DNA from: an uncultured beta proteobacterium
GTDB lineage: Bacteria; Pseudomonadota; Gammaproteobacteria; Burkholderiales; Burkholderiaceae
Assembly: GCA_903900805.1 (NCBI GenBank)
Contig: CAIUOP010000062.1
Coordinates: forward strand, 1 to 64,000
Direction: 5' to 3'
DNA: 64,000 nucleotides
A model generated the notes under the pieces. It saw only the letters and a program-made list of their open reading frames with translations, did not search any database and was not told where the DNA came from. Positions 55,231 to 64,000 of this stretch are shown one piece after another; the first letter of the stretch is position 1, and every line of letters begins with the position of its first letter. Both the position numbers and the translations under genes were made by a program.

Positions 55231-58200
55231 TTACTCTTGATTAAATTTTTTCCGGTGATGGTCAGCGCCAATAAAGAGATACATTGCAGGCACCACAAAT
55301 AAAGTGAACAATGTCCCGATTGATAAACCGGTGAAGATCACAATACCCATCGATTGACGGCCTGCAGCACCCGCGCCAGAGGCAATCACCAAGGGCAATA
55401 CTCCTAGCACCATTGCTGCTGTTGTCATCAAAATTGGTCTTAAACGAACACTGCTTGCCTCAACAATGGCATCTAATTTACTACGACCCGCTTCTTGTAA
55501 CTCGTTAGCGAACTCCACAATCAAAATACCATGCTTACTAATGAGCCCCATGAGCGTGACTAAGCCCACTTGGGTATAGACGTTCAAAGTAGTAAATCCT
55601 AAATTAATAAAGATCAGTGCGCCAAATAAAGCCAGCGGCACTGATACCAAAATCACGATCGGGTCACGGAAGCTTTCGAACTGTGCAGCAAGTACTAAGA
55701 AGACTATCAAGACAGCAAAGAACATGGTGACTAAGAAGCCACCAGATTCATTCATGAACTGGCGTGATGGACCAGCATAGTCCATGTTGTAACCACTAGG
55801 CGCAACCTCTTTCAAGGTTTGACGCATAAACTCCAATAAGTCAGCCTGGGAGATAAATGGTGTGCTGACACCTGAAATTGTGGCGGAGTTTAATTGCTGA
55901 AAATGATTGATTGATTGAGGCACAACGCGCTGCTTAATACTGGCAATCGTCCGTGCCTGAATCATGGCACCACTTGGAGTCCGAATATAGTAATCCAGAA
56001 TCTGATCCGGGTTTAAGCGATCAGTCTGCTTCACTTGCGGAATCACCCTATATGATCTGCCTGCTACTGAAAAGTAATTCACATATCCACCACCCAAGGC
56101 AGCAGATAATGCAGAACCCACTTGTTGCTGGGTCATGCCCAAGGCAGCCACTTTCTCGCGGTCAATGACTAAAACATCTTGAGGCTTATCAATCTTTAAA
56201 TCTGAATCTACAAAGAAGAAGTGGCCAGAACGACGTGCCTTATCTAATACCGCCTGAGAGACCTCATTAAGCTGATCATATGATTCAGTGGTATTAATAA
56301 CCACTTGTACTGGTAAGCCCTGTGCTCCAGGCAAAGCAGGGAACTGAAAGGCTGCTACGCGTACGCCAGCAATCGTATTCCACTTCTGCTGCATATCCTG
56401 TTGGAACTTCGTGGCATTACGACTACGCTCCATCCAATCTTTTAATATGACGCCGCCAAAACTTGAAGTTGGACTAGTGATTTGAAAGGCCTGTTCATAG
56501 TCTGGCTCTGCACTTGCAATCGCATAAATTTGATCAGCGTAGGTTTGCATTTGATTAACCGTACTATTAGGCGGGCCAGATGCCTGCATCAAAACAATTC
56601 CTTGATCTTCCGTTGGGGCTAGCTCAGTATGCGCAGTAGCATAGAGATAAGCAACTCCACCCAGCAGAATTACGCCCATCACAATAATGACCTGCCATGT
56701 ACTTAGTAAGTCTCGTAAAGTACTTTGATAGCTATGATGTACCTTATCAAAAACTCGATCAATCTTTTGTACAAAAGAAGATGTCTCTTGTTTTTCCGTA
56801 AAGATACGTGAACACATCATCGGCGAAAGTGTTAATGCAATCAGACCAGAGACAGCAACCGCACTAGCTAAGGTAAAAGCAAATTCCGTGAAGAGTGCGC
56901 CAGTTAAGCCACCCTGGAAGCCAATTGGGATATATACCGCAATCAGGACAACTGTCATTGCCAAAATAGGGCTACCTAGCTCGCGAGCAGCTATCAAAGA
57001 CGCCTCTAGCGGAGATTTGCCTTCCTTCATATGGCGATCGACGTTTTCGACCACGATGATGGCATCGTCAACTACCAGACCAATTGCTAAAACTAGGGCC
57101 AAGAGAGTCAGTAAATTAATTGAGTAGCCCAGCACCTGCATTAAAAAGAATGTACCAATCAGAGAGAGTGGCATAGCAATCACTGGTACAGCAACCGCAC
57201 GCATGCTACCCAAGAAAAGATATATCACTGCCGTCACAATTACTAAGGCCTCAATCAATGTCAACACTACTTCGTCAATAGAGCTAGTAATAAATTTAGT
57301 AGAGTCATACACGATCTTGCCAGTCATGCCGATTGGTAGCTGCTGCTGAATAGGGGGGACTGCGTCTCTTACACGCTGTGCAACATCCAATAAATTAGCC
57401 TGAGGAGCAACCTTGATGCCAATAAATACAGACCTCTTGCCACTAAAAGCTACATTGGTGTTGTAATCCTCAGAACCCAAGGAGACTGTTGCTACTTGAT
57501 CTAAGTAGACAATATTGACGCCATCTTTTTTAACAACTAGCTTACGAAATTCCTCTAAGGTATGCAAGTCCGTGCCAGCGACCAAATCGACGGCAACCAT
57601 ATCACCTTTAGTGCTCCCCACTGCTGACAAATAGTTATTTGCAGACATTGCAGAAAATACATCGTCAGCACCAATACCAAGCCCAGCCATCTTCTCGCGA
57701 TCTAGCCATGCACGTAGTGCAAATTTTCTACCCCCAATAATTTCAGCGTTCTGTACACCCTCAACTGAATCTAGTTTTGGCTTTACAACCCGCAATAAAT
57801 AATCAGTGATCGCATTATTGGGTAACTGATCGCTATAGAAGCCCATATACATCGCTGCAGTGGACTGCCCAATCTGAACTGTCAATACAGGCTGCTGAGC
57901 CTGGGGTGGCAGTTGATTTTTAACTGCGCTAATTTGCGTCTGAATCTGGGTTAATGCTGAGTTTGAGTCGTAGTTCAACTTCAAGGTTGCGGTAATTGTG
58001 GATATACCGCTTACGCTAGCTGAGGATAAATAATCAATGCCTTGTGCCTGTGCAATAGAGGCTTCAAGTGGCTGCGTAATAAAACCTGCAATCGTTTCTG
58101 GATCTGCACCATAGTAAGCAGTGCTGATCGTAACAATCGCATTCTGCGTTTGTGGATACTGGTTAACCGGCAAGGAACCAATTGCTTTCAAACCAAACAC

Positions 58201-58266
58201 AAGCACGAGTGCGCTCACTACCAATGAAAGCACTGGCCTGCGAATGAAGATATCAGTCCAATTCAT
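55231..58266 (-). CDS. RND multidrug efflux permease (HAE1 family)
   Basis: Inner-membrane proton-driven pump of 1011 residues, the pump subunit of a tripartite efflux system. Signatures are FIRRPVLSLVVSALVLVFGL at the start, the proton-relay aspartates in LAIGLVVDDAIIVVENVDRH, and LVTLMGLISKHGILIVEFANELQ in the second half. It resembles MexB, AcrB and MdtB-like pumps of the hydrophobic/amphiphilic drug class. Eight bases downstream of the adaptor gene. Substrates cannot be told from sequence. Confidence 0.95.
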   Translation of the reverse strand: MNWTDIFIRRPVLSLVVSALVLVFGLKAIGSLPVNQYPQTQNAIVTISTAYYGADPETIAGFITQPLEASIAQAQGIDYLSSASVSGISTITATLKLNYDSNSALTQIQTQISAVKNQLPPQAQQPVLTVQIGQSTAAMYMGFYSDQLPNNAITDYLLRVVKPKLDSVEGVQNAEIIGGRKFALRAWLDREKMAGLGIGADDVFSAMSANNYLSAVGSTKGDMVAVDLVAGTDLHTLEEFRKLVVKKDGVNIVYLDQVATVSLGSEDYNTNVAFSGKRSVFIGIKVAPQANLLDVAQRVRDAVPPIQQQLPIGMTGKIVYDSTKFITSSIDEVVLTLIEALVIVTAVIYLFLGSMRAVAVPVIAMPLSLIGTFFLMQVLGYSINLLTLLALVLAIGLVVDDAIIVVENVDRHMKEGKSPLEASLIAARELGSPILAMTVVLIAVYIPIGFQGGLTGALFTEFAFTLASAVAVSGLIALTLSPMMCSRIFTEKQETSSFVQKIDRVFDKVHHSYQSTLRDLLSTWQVIIVMGVILLGGVAYLYATAHTELAPTEDQGIVLMQASGPPNSTVNQMQTYADQIYAIASAEPDYEQAFQITSPTSSFGGVILKDWMERSRNATKFQQDMQQKWNTIAGVRVAAFQFPALPGAQGLPVQVVINTTESYDQLNEVSQAVLDKARRSGHFFFVDSDLKIDKPQDVLVIDREKVAALGMTQQQVGSALSAALGGGYVNYFSVAGRSYRVIPQVKQTDRLNPDQILDYYIRTPSGAMIQARTIASIKQRVVPQSINHFQQLNSATISGVSTPFISQADLLEFMRQTLKEVAPSGYNMDYAGPSRQFMNESGGFLVTMFFAVLIVFLVLAAQFESFRDPIVILVSVPLALFGALIFINLGFTTLNVYTQVGLVTLMGLISKHGILIVEFANELQEAGRSKLDAIVEASSVRLRPILMTTAAMVLGVLPLVIASGAGAAGRQSMGIVIFTGLSIGTLFTLFVVPAMYLFIGADHHRKKFNQE

Positions 58267-58273
58267 GGGCTAA

Positions 58274-59605
58274 TTATTCCTGCGGCTTAGGATCAGGTGA
58301 ATTTGCAGGCTGCACCTTGTTGTTGATAATAAGTGGTGTGCCGTTCTTAAGCTTTAACTGACCACTAGTAACTACAGTAGCGCCCTCTTCAACCCCTTTC
58401 AGAATCGCTACTTGATCACCGCGAGTAGTACCAGTCGTAACGAATACCTGTTGGGCCTCTAATGCTGGATTACCTTGCTTATCTTTCTTGCCGGTAGGCT
58501 TGGCAATGAACACCGTTGAACCGTAAGGGTTGTAAGTGACTGCTGTTTGTGGCAAGGTGAGTAATTTTACTTGATCACCTAGCTTAATATTTACATTAGC
58601 AAACATCCCCGGAAGAATTTTTTTATCTGGATTAGCAAGCTGTGCTTCAACTTGAATATTCCTAGTATTGGTATCAACTCTTGGACTAACAGCCGTAATC
58701 TTGCCTGTAAAACTTGCATCTTTAAATGCATCCGTTGTCACAAACACTTCTTGACCCACCTGAATTTGCTGAGCATTACTTTGGGGCAAGTTGAAATCAA
58801 CAAATATAGGATCTAAAGTTTGTAATGTTAAAAGCTTATCGCCTGGATTAATGTACTGACCAGGGTTAATAGATACGATACCAACGCGCCCACTAAATGG
58901 GGCTGTTAGATTCTTCTTTGCCACTAATGCGATCTGTGACTCAACCTGTGCCTGCTTAGACTTCGCATCTGCAGCGCTGGTATCAAATACGTTATTACTA
59001 ATTGCCTGGATTGCTAGCTGCTGTCTATCGCGCTCATTGATTACTTTCGCAAGATCGGCCATTGCTTTTAGGGATTTAAGTTGTGCAACATCAGATGCGT
59101 CATTTAATTTAATTAATAAATCGCCTGCTTTGACATCTTGACCAGACTTAATTGGTACGGCGACCACCAATCCGCTAATTTCAGTGCTCAGCTCAACACC
59201 TCTAAAGGCACGAACGTTACCAACACTACTCAGTTTGGGCTGCCATTCAGAAGGAGAGATGACCATTGTTGAAACTGTCGCTGGAGGTAAGCCCATTCCA
59301 GAGACGAAATAATTAAACATGTAAGTCTTTAATTGATTAATGCCAAAAATCAAACCCAGTAATAAAAAAACACCGCACAACATGATGGTCATGCGACGCT
59401 GCAAGGGCTCCATAGCCATGAGCTTTTTGTAGGCCCTTGTAGTACGCCACTTTTGCCCCATGCGGCCCCAAAAGGCTTTTATCTTTTCCCAAAGAGCGAT
59501 TGCTTTCTCGCGCAACTTCCACTCCACTGCCTTCAACTTAACCCATACCCATAAGGCAAGAACTAGGGCAATAAGTTTTTTCTTAATTTTTTCCAGAAGT
59601 TTCAT
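58274..59605 (-). CDS. RND efflux periplasmic adaptor (membrane fusion protein)
   Basis: Links the pump to the outer-membrane channel. The core has the lipoyl/hairpin segments (VVAVPIKSGQDVKAGDLLIKL and LTAPFSGRVGIVSINPGQYI) and a beta-barrel region. The protein is 443 residues because of an unusual N-terminal extension of about 65 residues rich in Lys, Trp and Leu before the usual membrane anchor (about 72-90). If translation began at M65 (59413) the extension would vanish, but a 170-base gap would then open inside the operon. Overlaps the outer-membrane gene by 23 bases. Confidence 0.9.
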   Translation of the reverse strand: MKLLEKIKKKLIALVLALWVWVKLKAVEWKLREKAIALWEKIKAFWGRMGQKWRTTRAYKKLMAMEPLQRRMTIMLCGVFLLLGLIFGINQLKTYMFNYFVSGMGLPPATVSTMVISPSEWQPKLSSVGNVRAFRGVELSTEISGLVVAVPIKSGQDVKAGDLLIKLNDASDVAQLKSLKAMADLAKVINERDRQQLAIQAISNNVFDTSAADAKSKQAQVESQIALVAKKNLTAPFSGRVGIVSINPGQYINPGDKLLTLQTLDPIFVDFNLPQSNAQQIQVGQEVFVTTDAFKDASFTGKITAVSPRVDTNTRNIQVEAQLANPDKKILPGMFANVNIKLGDQVKLLTLPQTAVTYNPYGSTVFIAKPTGKKDKQGNPALEAQQVFVTTGTTRGDQVAILKGVEEGATVVTSGQLKLKNGTPLIINNKVQPANSPDPKPQE

Positions 59606-61124
59606 TTTGGTCTTTATTCGCTATGTCTTTTGATTTAAAGGCAGGGCCTTCACGATTCCACCAGCCGCCGCCTAATGCTGTAAATAAAGCTGCGGTATCA
59701 GAAAAACGAGTTGCTTGGGCCGCGACTGATTTCACTTTAGCTTGTTGATACTGATTTTGGTAATACAGAACTGCCAAATAACTGGCGGTTCCCAATTTAT
59801 ATTGTTGCTCAACTAGATCTAAGGTCTCACTGGCGTAACGCTCTGCATCTGATGCTGCCTTGAGTGCTTGTGCTCCAGTTTCAAGTGCGCGCAATGCATC
59901 CGCAACCTCCTGAAAGGCCTTTAATACTGTGGCTTGATACTGATAAACCGCTTGTTCATAATTAGCAATTGCGCCACGACGCTGAGCTAAGAGTTGACCG
60001 CCCTGAAACAAGGGCTGAAATATTCCACCGCCAATTGACCACAATGCGGCATTAGGCCCGAATAGATTTGCTGAAGACAGAGCTGCAGATCCAATTGCAC
60101 CCGTGATATTAAATTGTGGCAACAAATTTGCAGTAGCAACACCTACCAAGGCATTAGTTGATTTAATCATTGCTTCTGCTGCACGTACATCAGGGCGCTG
60201 ACGTACCAAGCTTGAGGGTACTGAAAGCGGTAGTTTCTCAGGTAAATGTAAATTAGAAAGATCGAACTTCGAAATATTAGCATTACTAGGTAGCTCACCA
60301 ACTAGCACTGCTAACTGATTGCGAGCAAATGCTAAATTACGCTCGTAATTAAATAAATCAACTTGTGAACTTGCCACTAACGTTAGTTGAGAGGTGAGGT
60401 CAACTTTATTCACTGTTCCAATTATTAATTGCTTTTCTGTCATCTCTGCAAAATTAATTTGAGCCTTTAAGATTTCTTCCGTTGCCTGCATTTGTGCACG
60501 CAGAGACGCCTCTTTGACTGCGCCAGTTACAACATTGGCAGTTAATGAAAGATAAGCCCCTTCTAACTGAAATTGCGCAACCTCTGCTTTGGCTCTAGCA
60601 CCCTCTACAGCTCGCCGTGCGCCACCAAAGACATCTAACTTATAAGTTACATTGACAGAGGTATTGAAAAGATTGTAAGTATCAGAGCCGTATGGAAGGC
60701 CATAAATTGCTGATGGTTGTAGCTGACGCGTAGCAGTACCACCTAAACCTACTGCTGGAAAATATTGACCACCAATTTGTGCATTGACGTTTTCTTGTGC
60801 AGAACGTAAGGCTGCATCTGCAGCTCCTAAATTGGGATTTTGAACTAAGGCTTTTTTAATCAACGCATCAAGCTCAGGAGACTTATAAAGCCCCCACCAT
60901 TGCGCTTCTATATCGGCACCCACAGTAAATTCTTGTGAAGTGCCACCGGGGACCCCAGGTGCAGTAGTTAATTTTCGCGTCAGTGGGCTATCGGTGTAGC
61001 TTGAAGTCTTAGGAGGATCAGGTTGCTTAAAATCAGGGCCAACCGCACACGCAGATAACAACCCTACACAAATCGAGAGAAGTAAATTTAAACGTAAGGG
61101 TGATGCCAATTTCGACAGAAACAT
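59583..61124 (-). CDS. Outer-membrane efflux lipoprotein (NodT/OprM family)
   Basis: TolC-like outer-membrane channel of the efflux system. With the ATG at 61124 it is 513 residues. A lipoprotein signal ends LLSACAVGPDF, the OprM-type lipobox. Two tandem repeat halves contain the coiled-coil helices (ALVQNPNLGAADAALRSAQ and IANYEQAVYQYQATVLKAFQEV). The frame extends to a GTG at 61181, but the inner ATG gives a proper signal peptide. First gene of the outer channel, adaptor, pump order. Confidence 0.92.
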   Translation of the reverse strand: MFLSKLASPLRLNLLLSICVGLLSACAVGPDFKQPDPPKTSSYTDSPLTRKLTTAPGVPGGTSQEFTVGADIEAQWWGLYKSPELDALIKKALVQNPNLGAADAALRSAQENVNAQIGGQYFPAVGLGGTATRQLQPSAIYGLPYGSDTYNLFNTSVNVTYKLDVFGGARRAVEGARAKAEVAQFQLEGAYLSLTANVVTGAVKEASLRAQMQATEEILKAQINFAEMTEKQLIIGTVNKVDLTSQLTLVASSQVDLFNYERNLAFARNQLAVLVGELPSNANISKFDLSNLHLPEKLPLSVPSSLVRQRPDVRAAEAMIKSTNALVGVATANLLPQFNITGAIGSAALSSANLFGPNAALWSIGGGIFQPLFQGGQLLAQRRGAIANYEQAVYQYQATVLKAFQEVADALRALETGAQALKAASDAERYASETLDLVEQQYKLGTASYLAVLYYQNQYQQAKVKSVAAQATRFSDTAALFTALGGGWWNREGPAFKSKDIANKDQNETSGKN

Positions 61125-61222
61125 GAATTGCAACAAATATCCTCTTCTATAGGGCCTATTTGAACACAAAAATGTCCTCACAGCGTCGTAAAGTCCTGAT
61201 TTAAATGCTTAAATTTGTTTAT

Positions 61223-61245
61223 AGATTTGAGTTAGTGTCAAATCT
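61223..61245. terminator. AT-rich stem-loop after glmS (weak terminator candidate)
   Basis: AGATTTGA and TCAAATCT form a perfect eight-pair stem around a seven-base loop, directly past the glmS stop on the minus strand. No T-run follows on the minus side, so it may be an mRNA 3' structure or a weak terminator between glmS and the efflux operon. The rest of the 126-base gap shows nothing clear. Confidence 0.4.
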
Positions 61246-61250
61246 GAAAA

Positions 61251-63083
61251 TTATTCGACCGTGACACTCTTGGCTAAATTTCTAGGCTTATCAACATCGG
61301 TGCCGCGCGCACAAGCGGTGTGATACGCCAGCAACTGGAGAGGCACTACATGCAAGATTGGTGAGAGATTACCGTAGTGTTCAGGTAGCCTGATGACATT
61401 GATACCATCGGCGATAAGGATATTTGTATCTTGGTCAGCAAAGACATACAACTTTCCGCCGCGAGCTTTCACTTCCTGCATATTCGATTTGAGCTTTTCA
61501 AGTAAGACATCATTAGGCGCAACCGTCACTACTGGCATCTTGTCGGTCACCAATGCTAGAGGGCCATGCTTTAACTCCCCAGCAGGATAGGCCTCAGCAT
61601 GAATGTATGAAATCTCTTTTAGTTTCAATGCACCCTCAAGTGCAATTGGGTAATGCATGCCGCGGCCCAAGAAGAGTGCATTTTCACATTTAGAAAATGC
61701 ATCGCTCCAAGCAATAATTTGTGGCTCAAGCGCTAATACTGCATGTAAGGCTTTTGGGAGATGACGCAAGTCTCGAAGCAGCTCTTTTTCTTTTTCAGCA
61801 GAAATCTTACCTGCTCGCTTAGCAAGCGAAACGGCGAGAAGATACAAAGCCAATAGTTGAGTAGTAAAAGCCTTGGTTGAAGCAACGCCAATCTCAGTAC
61901 CAGCTTTGGTTAAGAAATGCCAATTCGTTTCACGCACCATTGCGCTACTAGCAACGTTACAAATTGCGAGAGTATATGGGTGCCCCAAGCTCTTAGCATG
62001 ACGAAGCGCTGCCAAGGTATCTGCTGTCTCACCTGATTGAGAAACCACTACGATCAGTGTCTTTGGATTGGGCACCGTGCTTCGATACCGATACTCACTA
62101 GCAATCTCTACTTGGGTTGGAATACCCGCGATATCTTCTAACCAATATTTAGCCACGCACGCAGAGTAGTAGCTTGTTCCGCAAGCCAAAATCAAGATTT
62201 GATCAAACGCGTCCCAATCTTTTAGATTAGCGCCAAATAACTCTGGGCCAAAAGAAGCGATATTAGCCAAAGTATCGCCAATTGCTCTGGGTTGCTCGAA
62301 GATCTCTTTTTGCATGTAATGCTGATAAGGGCCAAGATCTACAGAGTCAGCCTGCGCTGGCATCGGCTTATGATCTCTTTGTACAGGTGTTCCAGATTGA
62401 TCAATCACCTGCACACTATCAGCCTTCAGAATGGCGACATCACCTTCCTCTAAATACATCATTAAGCTAGCGCGCCCAGCTAAAGCAAGGGCATCTGAGG
62501 CTAAAAAGTTTTCATGCTCACCAAGAGCCACTACCAGAGGTGAGCCAGCACGAGCGCCCACGAGTGTAGTTGGATTATCTTGAGCGATTACACCAATCGC
62601 ATATGCACCATGCAATTTAGGCAAGACTGCCCTTACTGATTGGGCAAGATCCTTTTGACTGCTAGCAACATATTGCTGATGAATCAAATGGGCAATCACT
62701 TCTGTATCGGTCTCAGAGGTAAAAACATAGCCAGCAGCCTTTAACTCTGTGCGTAAGTTTTCATAGTTCTCAATAATGCCGTTATGCACCACTGCGACTA
62801 ATCCATTAGAAATATGGGGATGTGCATTTTGTGTATCTGGCTTACCATGTGTTGCCCAACGTGTATGGGCAATGCCAATAGTGCCAATAAATTCTTTTCC
62901 CTGATCAGCCAATTCAGAAACACGAGCCGTAGTACGAGCTCTTTCAATGGGGTGCTTAGGGTCATTACCATTAATCAATGCAAAACCACAGGAGTCATAA
63001 CCACGGTACTCAAGGCGGCGTAAACCCTCAACTAGAGTAGTAACAATATTTTGATGGGATGCTGCACCAACAATACCGCACAT
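61251..63083 (-). CDS. glmS: Glutamine-fructose-6-phosphate aminotransferase (isomerizing)
   Basis: Makes glucosamine 6-phosphate from fructose 6-phosphate and glutamine, the entry to cell-wall amino sugars. The 610-residue protein starts MCGIVGAA with the N-terminal nucleophile C2 of the glutaminase domain. The two SIS sugar domains follow ([45 protein letters not shown]) and it ends KSVTVE. The ATG shares a base with the glmU stop (TAATG). Confidence 0.97.
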   Translation of the reverse strand: MCGIVGAASHQNIVTTLVEGLRRLEYRGYDSCGFALINGNDPKHPIERARTTARVSELADQGKEFIGTIGIAHTRWATHGKPDTQNAHPHISNGLVAVVHNGIIENYENLRTELKAAGYVFTSETDTEVIAHLIHQQYVASSQKDLAQSVRAVLPKLHGAYAIGVIAQDNPTTLVGARAGSPLVVALGEHENFLASDALALAGRASLMMYLEEGDVAILKADSVQVIDQSGTPVQRDHKPMPAQADSVDLGPYQHYMQKEIFEQPRAIGDTLANIASFGPELFGANLKDWDAFDQILILACGTSYYSACVAKYWLEDIAGIPTQVEIASEYRYRSTVPNPKTLIVVVSQSGETADTLAALRHAKSLGHPYTLAICNVASSAMVRETNWHFLTKAGTEIGVASTKAFTTQLLALYLLAVSLAKRAGKISAEKEKELLRDLRHLPKALHAVLALEPQIIAWSDAFSKCENALFLGRGMHYPIALEGALKLKEISYIHAEAYPAGELKHGPLALVTDKMPVVTVAPNDVLLEKLKSNMQEVKARGGKLYVFADQDTNILIADGINVIRLPEHYGNLSPILHVVPLQLLAYHTACARGTDVDKPRNLAKSVTVE

Positions 63084-64000
63084 TATTTTTTACCCTTTGC
63101 GGTTTTTTTAACGGCCGCCTTCTTAGTAGCTGTCTTCTTTGCAACGGGTTTTTGGGTTTGCTTCACAGGTCGCTTCCACTGCAAGGAAACTTGTCGAGCT
63201 CTTGATACAGTCAACTGATTTGCAGGCGCATCTTTTGTCAAGGTCGTGCCTGCGCCTAATGTAGCGCCACGTCCAACGCGCACTGGCGCAACTAACTGCG
63301 TATCCGAACCAATAAAGACATCGTCTTCAATAATGGTCTGGTGTTTGTTCACACCGTCATAATTACAAGTAATAGTGCCAGCTCCAATATTGACTCTGGA
63401 GCCAACGATGGAGTCGCCGACGTAGGACAAATGATTTGCCTTGCTATTGGCTGCAATCTTGCTGTTCTTGACTTCGACAAAGTTACCAATATGGACATCA
63501 TTTGATAAATCAGCACCTGGGCGTAAACGTGCATATGGGCCAATCACGGATTGATTGCCTACTTTAGCGCCATCAATGTGACTGTATGCGTGCACCGCTA
63601 CAGATTTACCAATCACGCTATTTCGAATCACGCAGTAAGGACCAACTTTTGTGCCGGCCGCCAAAGTAACGCATCCTTCAAAGACACAGCCAACGTCAAT
63701 GAAAACATCAGTCCCACACTCAAGGGTACCGCGAACGTCAATACGCGCGGGATCTGCAAGCGATACGCCAGCATCCATTAGCTGATGAGCAATATGAAGT
63801 TGATGGACTCGCTCTAGGCTGGCCAACTGGTCGCGGCTATTGATACCAATAGTTTCAAATTCGTCATCCGCTTGTGTAGTGCGAATGGGTACACCATCCT
63901 TAACTGCCATCGCAATCACATCAGTTAAATAGTACTCACCCTGTGCATTACTAGCACGCAAAGCTTTAAGCCACTTCTTCAATGCATTGGTTGGCAATAC
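63083..64000 (-). CDS. glmU: Bifunctional GlmU, C-terminal part (5' end cut by window)
   Basis: Acetylates glucosamine 1-phosphate and uridylylates the product to UDP-GlcNAc. About 305 C-terminal residues are visible; the N-terminus lies beyond base 64000. The window shows the end of the uridylyltransferase domain ([14 protein letters not shown]) and the left-handed beta-helix acetyltransferase, with [23 protein letters not shown] and the catalytic histidine in [11 protein letters not shown]. The last 25 or so residues are a Lys/Ala/Thr-rich tail. Coupled to glmS. Confidence 0.96.
   Translation of the reverse strand, partial: VLPTNALKKWLKALRASNAQGEYYLTDVIAMAVKDGVPIRTTQADDEFETIGINSRDQLASLERVHQLHIAHQLMDAGVSLADPARIDVRGTLECGTDVFIDVGCVFEGCVTLAAGTKVGPYCVIRNSVIGKSVAVHAYSHIDGAKVGNQSVIGPYARLRPGADLSNDVHIGNFVEVKNSKIAANSKANHLSYVGDSIVGSRVNIGAGTITCNYDGVNKHQTIIEDDVFIGSDTQLVAPVRVGRGATLGAGTTLTKDAPANQLTVSRARQVSLQWKRPVKQTQKPVAKKTATKKAAVKKTAKGKK

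Noticed and set aside
63060-63120. glmS ribozyme-type control
   Set aside because: The upstream region is glmU coding sequence with a TAATG junction; glmS ribozymes are a Gram-positive feature and none is visible.

Overview
The window is a dense stretch of bacterial core chromosome. Gene content and order point to a betaproteobacterium of the Burkholderiaceae, most like a small-genome freshwater Polynucleobacter. This is judged from protein character and neighbourhood, not from a database search. Supporting signs are an aa3 cytochrome oxidase cluster with betaproteobacterial accessory genes, a PhaM-type PHA granule protein, a split methionine synthase, a separate RfaE2-type enzyme, a gshA-gshB-EIIA-HPr-EI cluster, and very short intergenic gaps. 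I see no tRNA, rRNA, insertion sequence, prophage or CRISPR array. Every gap between genes is shorter than 300 bases.

Layout. 1-7.5 kb: rplY (5' end cut), pth, a YfhL-type ferredoxin, coaD, rsmD, an M16 peptidase pair, ftsY and rpoH. A perfect CIRCE operator lies in front of rpoH. 7.5-16.4 kb: cytochrome c oxidase structural genes (coxB, coxA, coxC) with copper and heme assembly genes (ctaG, SURF1, ctaA, ctaB, SCO) and four small or unnamed membrane proteins. 16.6-23.9 kb: a degenerate methyltransferase, comF, trmL, gpsA, secB, grxC, a rhodanese, gpmA, a C-terminal processing protease and a MoeB/ThiF protein. 23.9-28.6 kb: a sugar-transport-less PTS (EI, HPr, EIIA) abutting glutathione synthesis genes. 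28.7-31.5 kb: amtB, glnK and a TorF-like porin, with an NtrC-like site and phased T-tracts upstream. 31.7-38.8 kb: ubiK, a lipoprotein, lipA-lipB-ybeD, a hydrolase, a 2Fe-2S protein, VanZ-like, birA-coaX and RfaE2. 38.9-43.7 kb: a tight five-gene operon for a probable stress-linked membrane fatty-acid modification. 43.7-55.2 kb: dsbA-like, SPOR, argS, split metH, phaM, a metallo-hydrolase, acuI and small redox genes. 55.2-64 kb: an RND tripartite pump, glmS and glmU (cut by the window end).

Functional themes are respiration and oxidase assembly, thiol and redox chemistry (gshA, gshB, grxC, GPx, GST, DsbA, two ferredoxin-like proteins), nitrogen sensing and envelope building. The best candidate for less-described biology is the operon at 38910-43721. 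Its Cfa-like methyltransferase lacks two of the bicarbonate-binding residues of classical cyclopropane synthases, so it probably makes a different lipid. Most of the rest is ordinary housekeeping DNA, and I found no convincing wholly new system.
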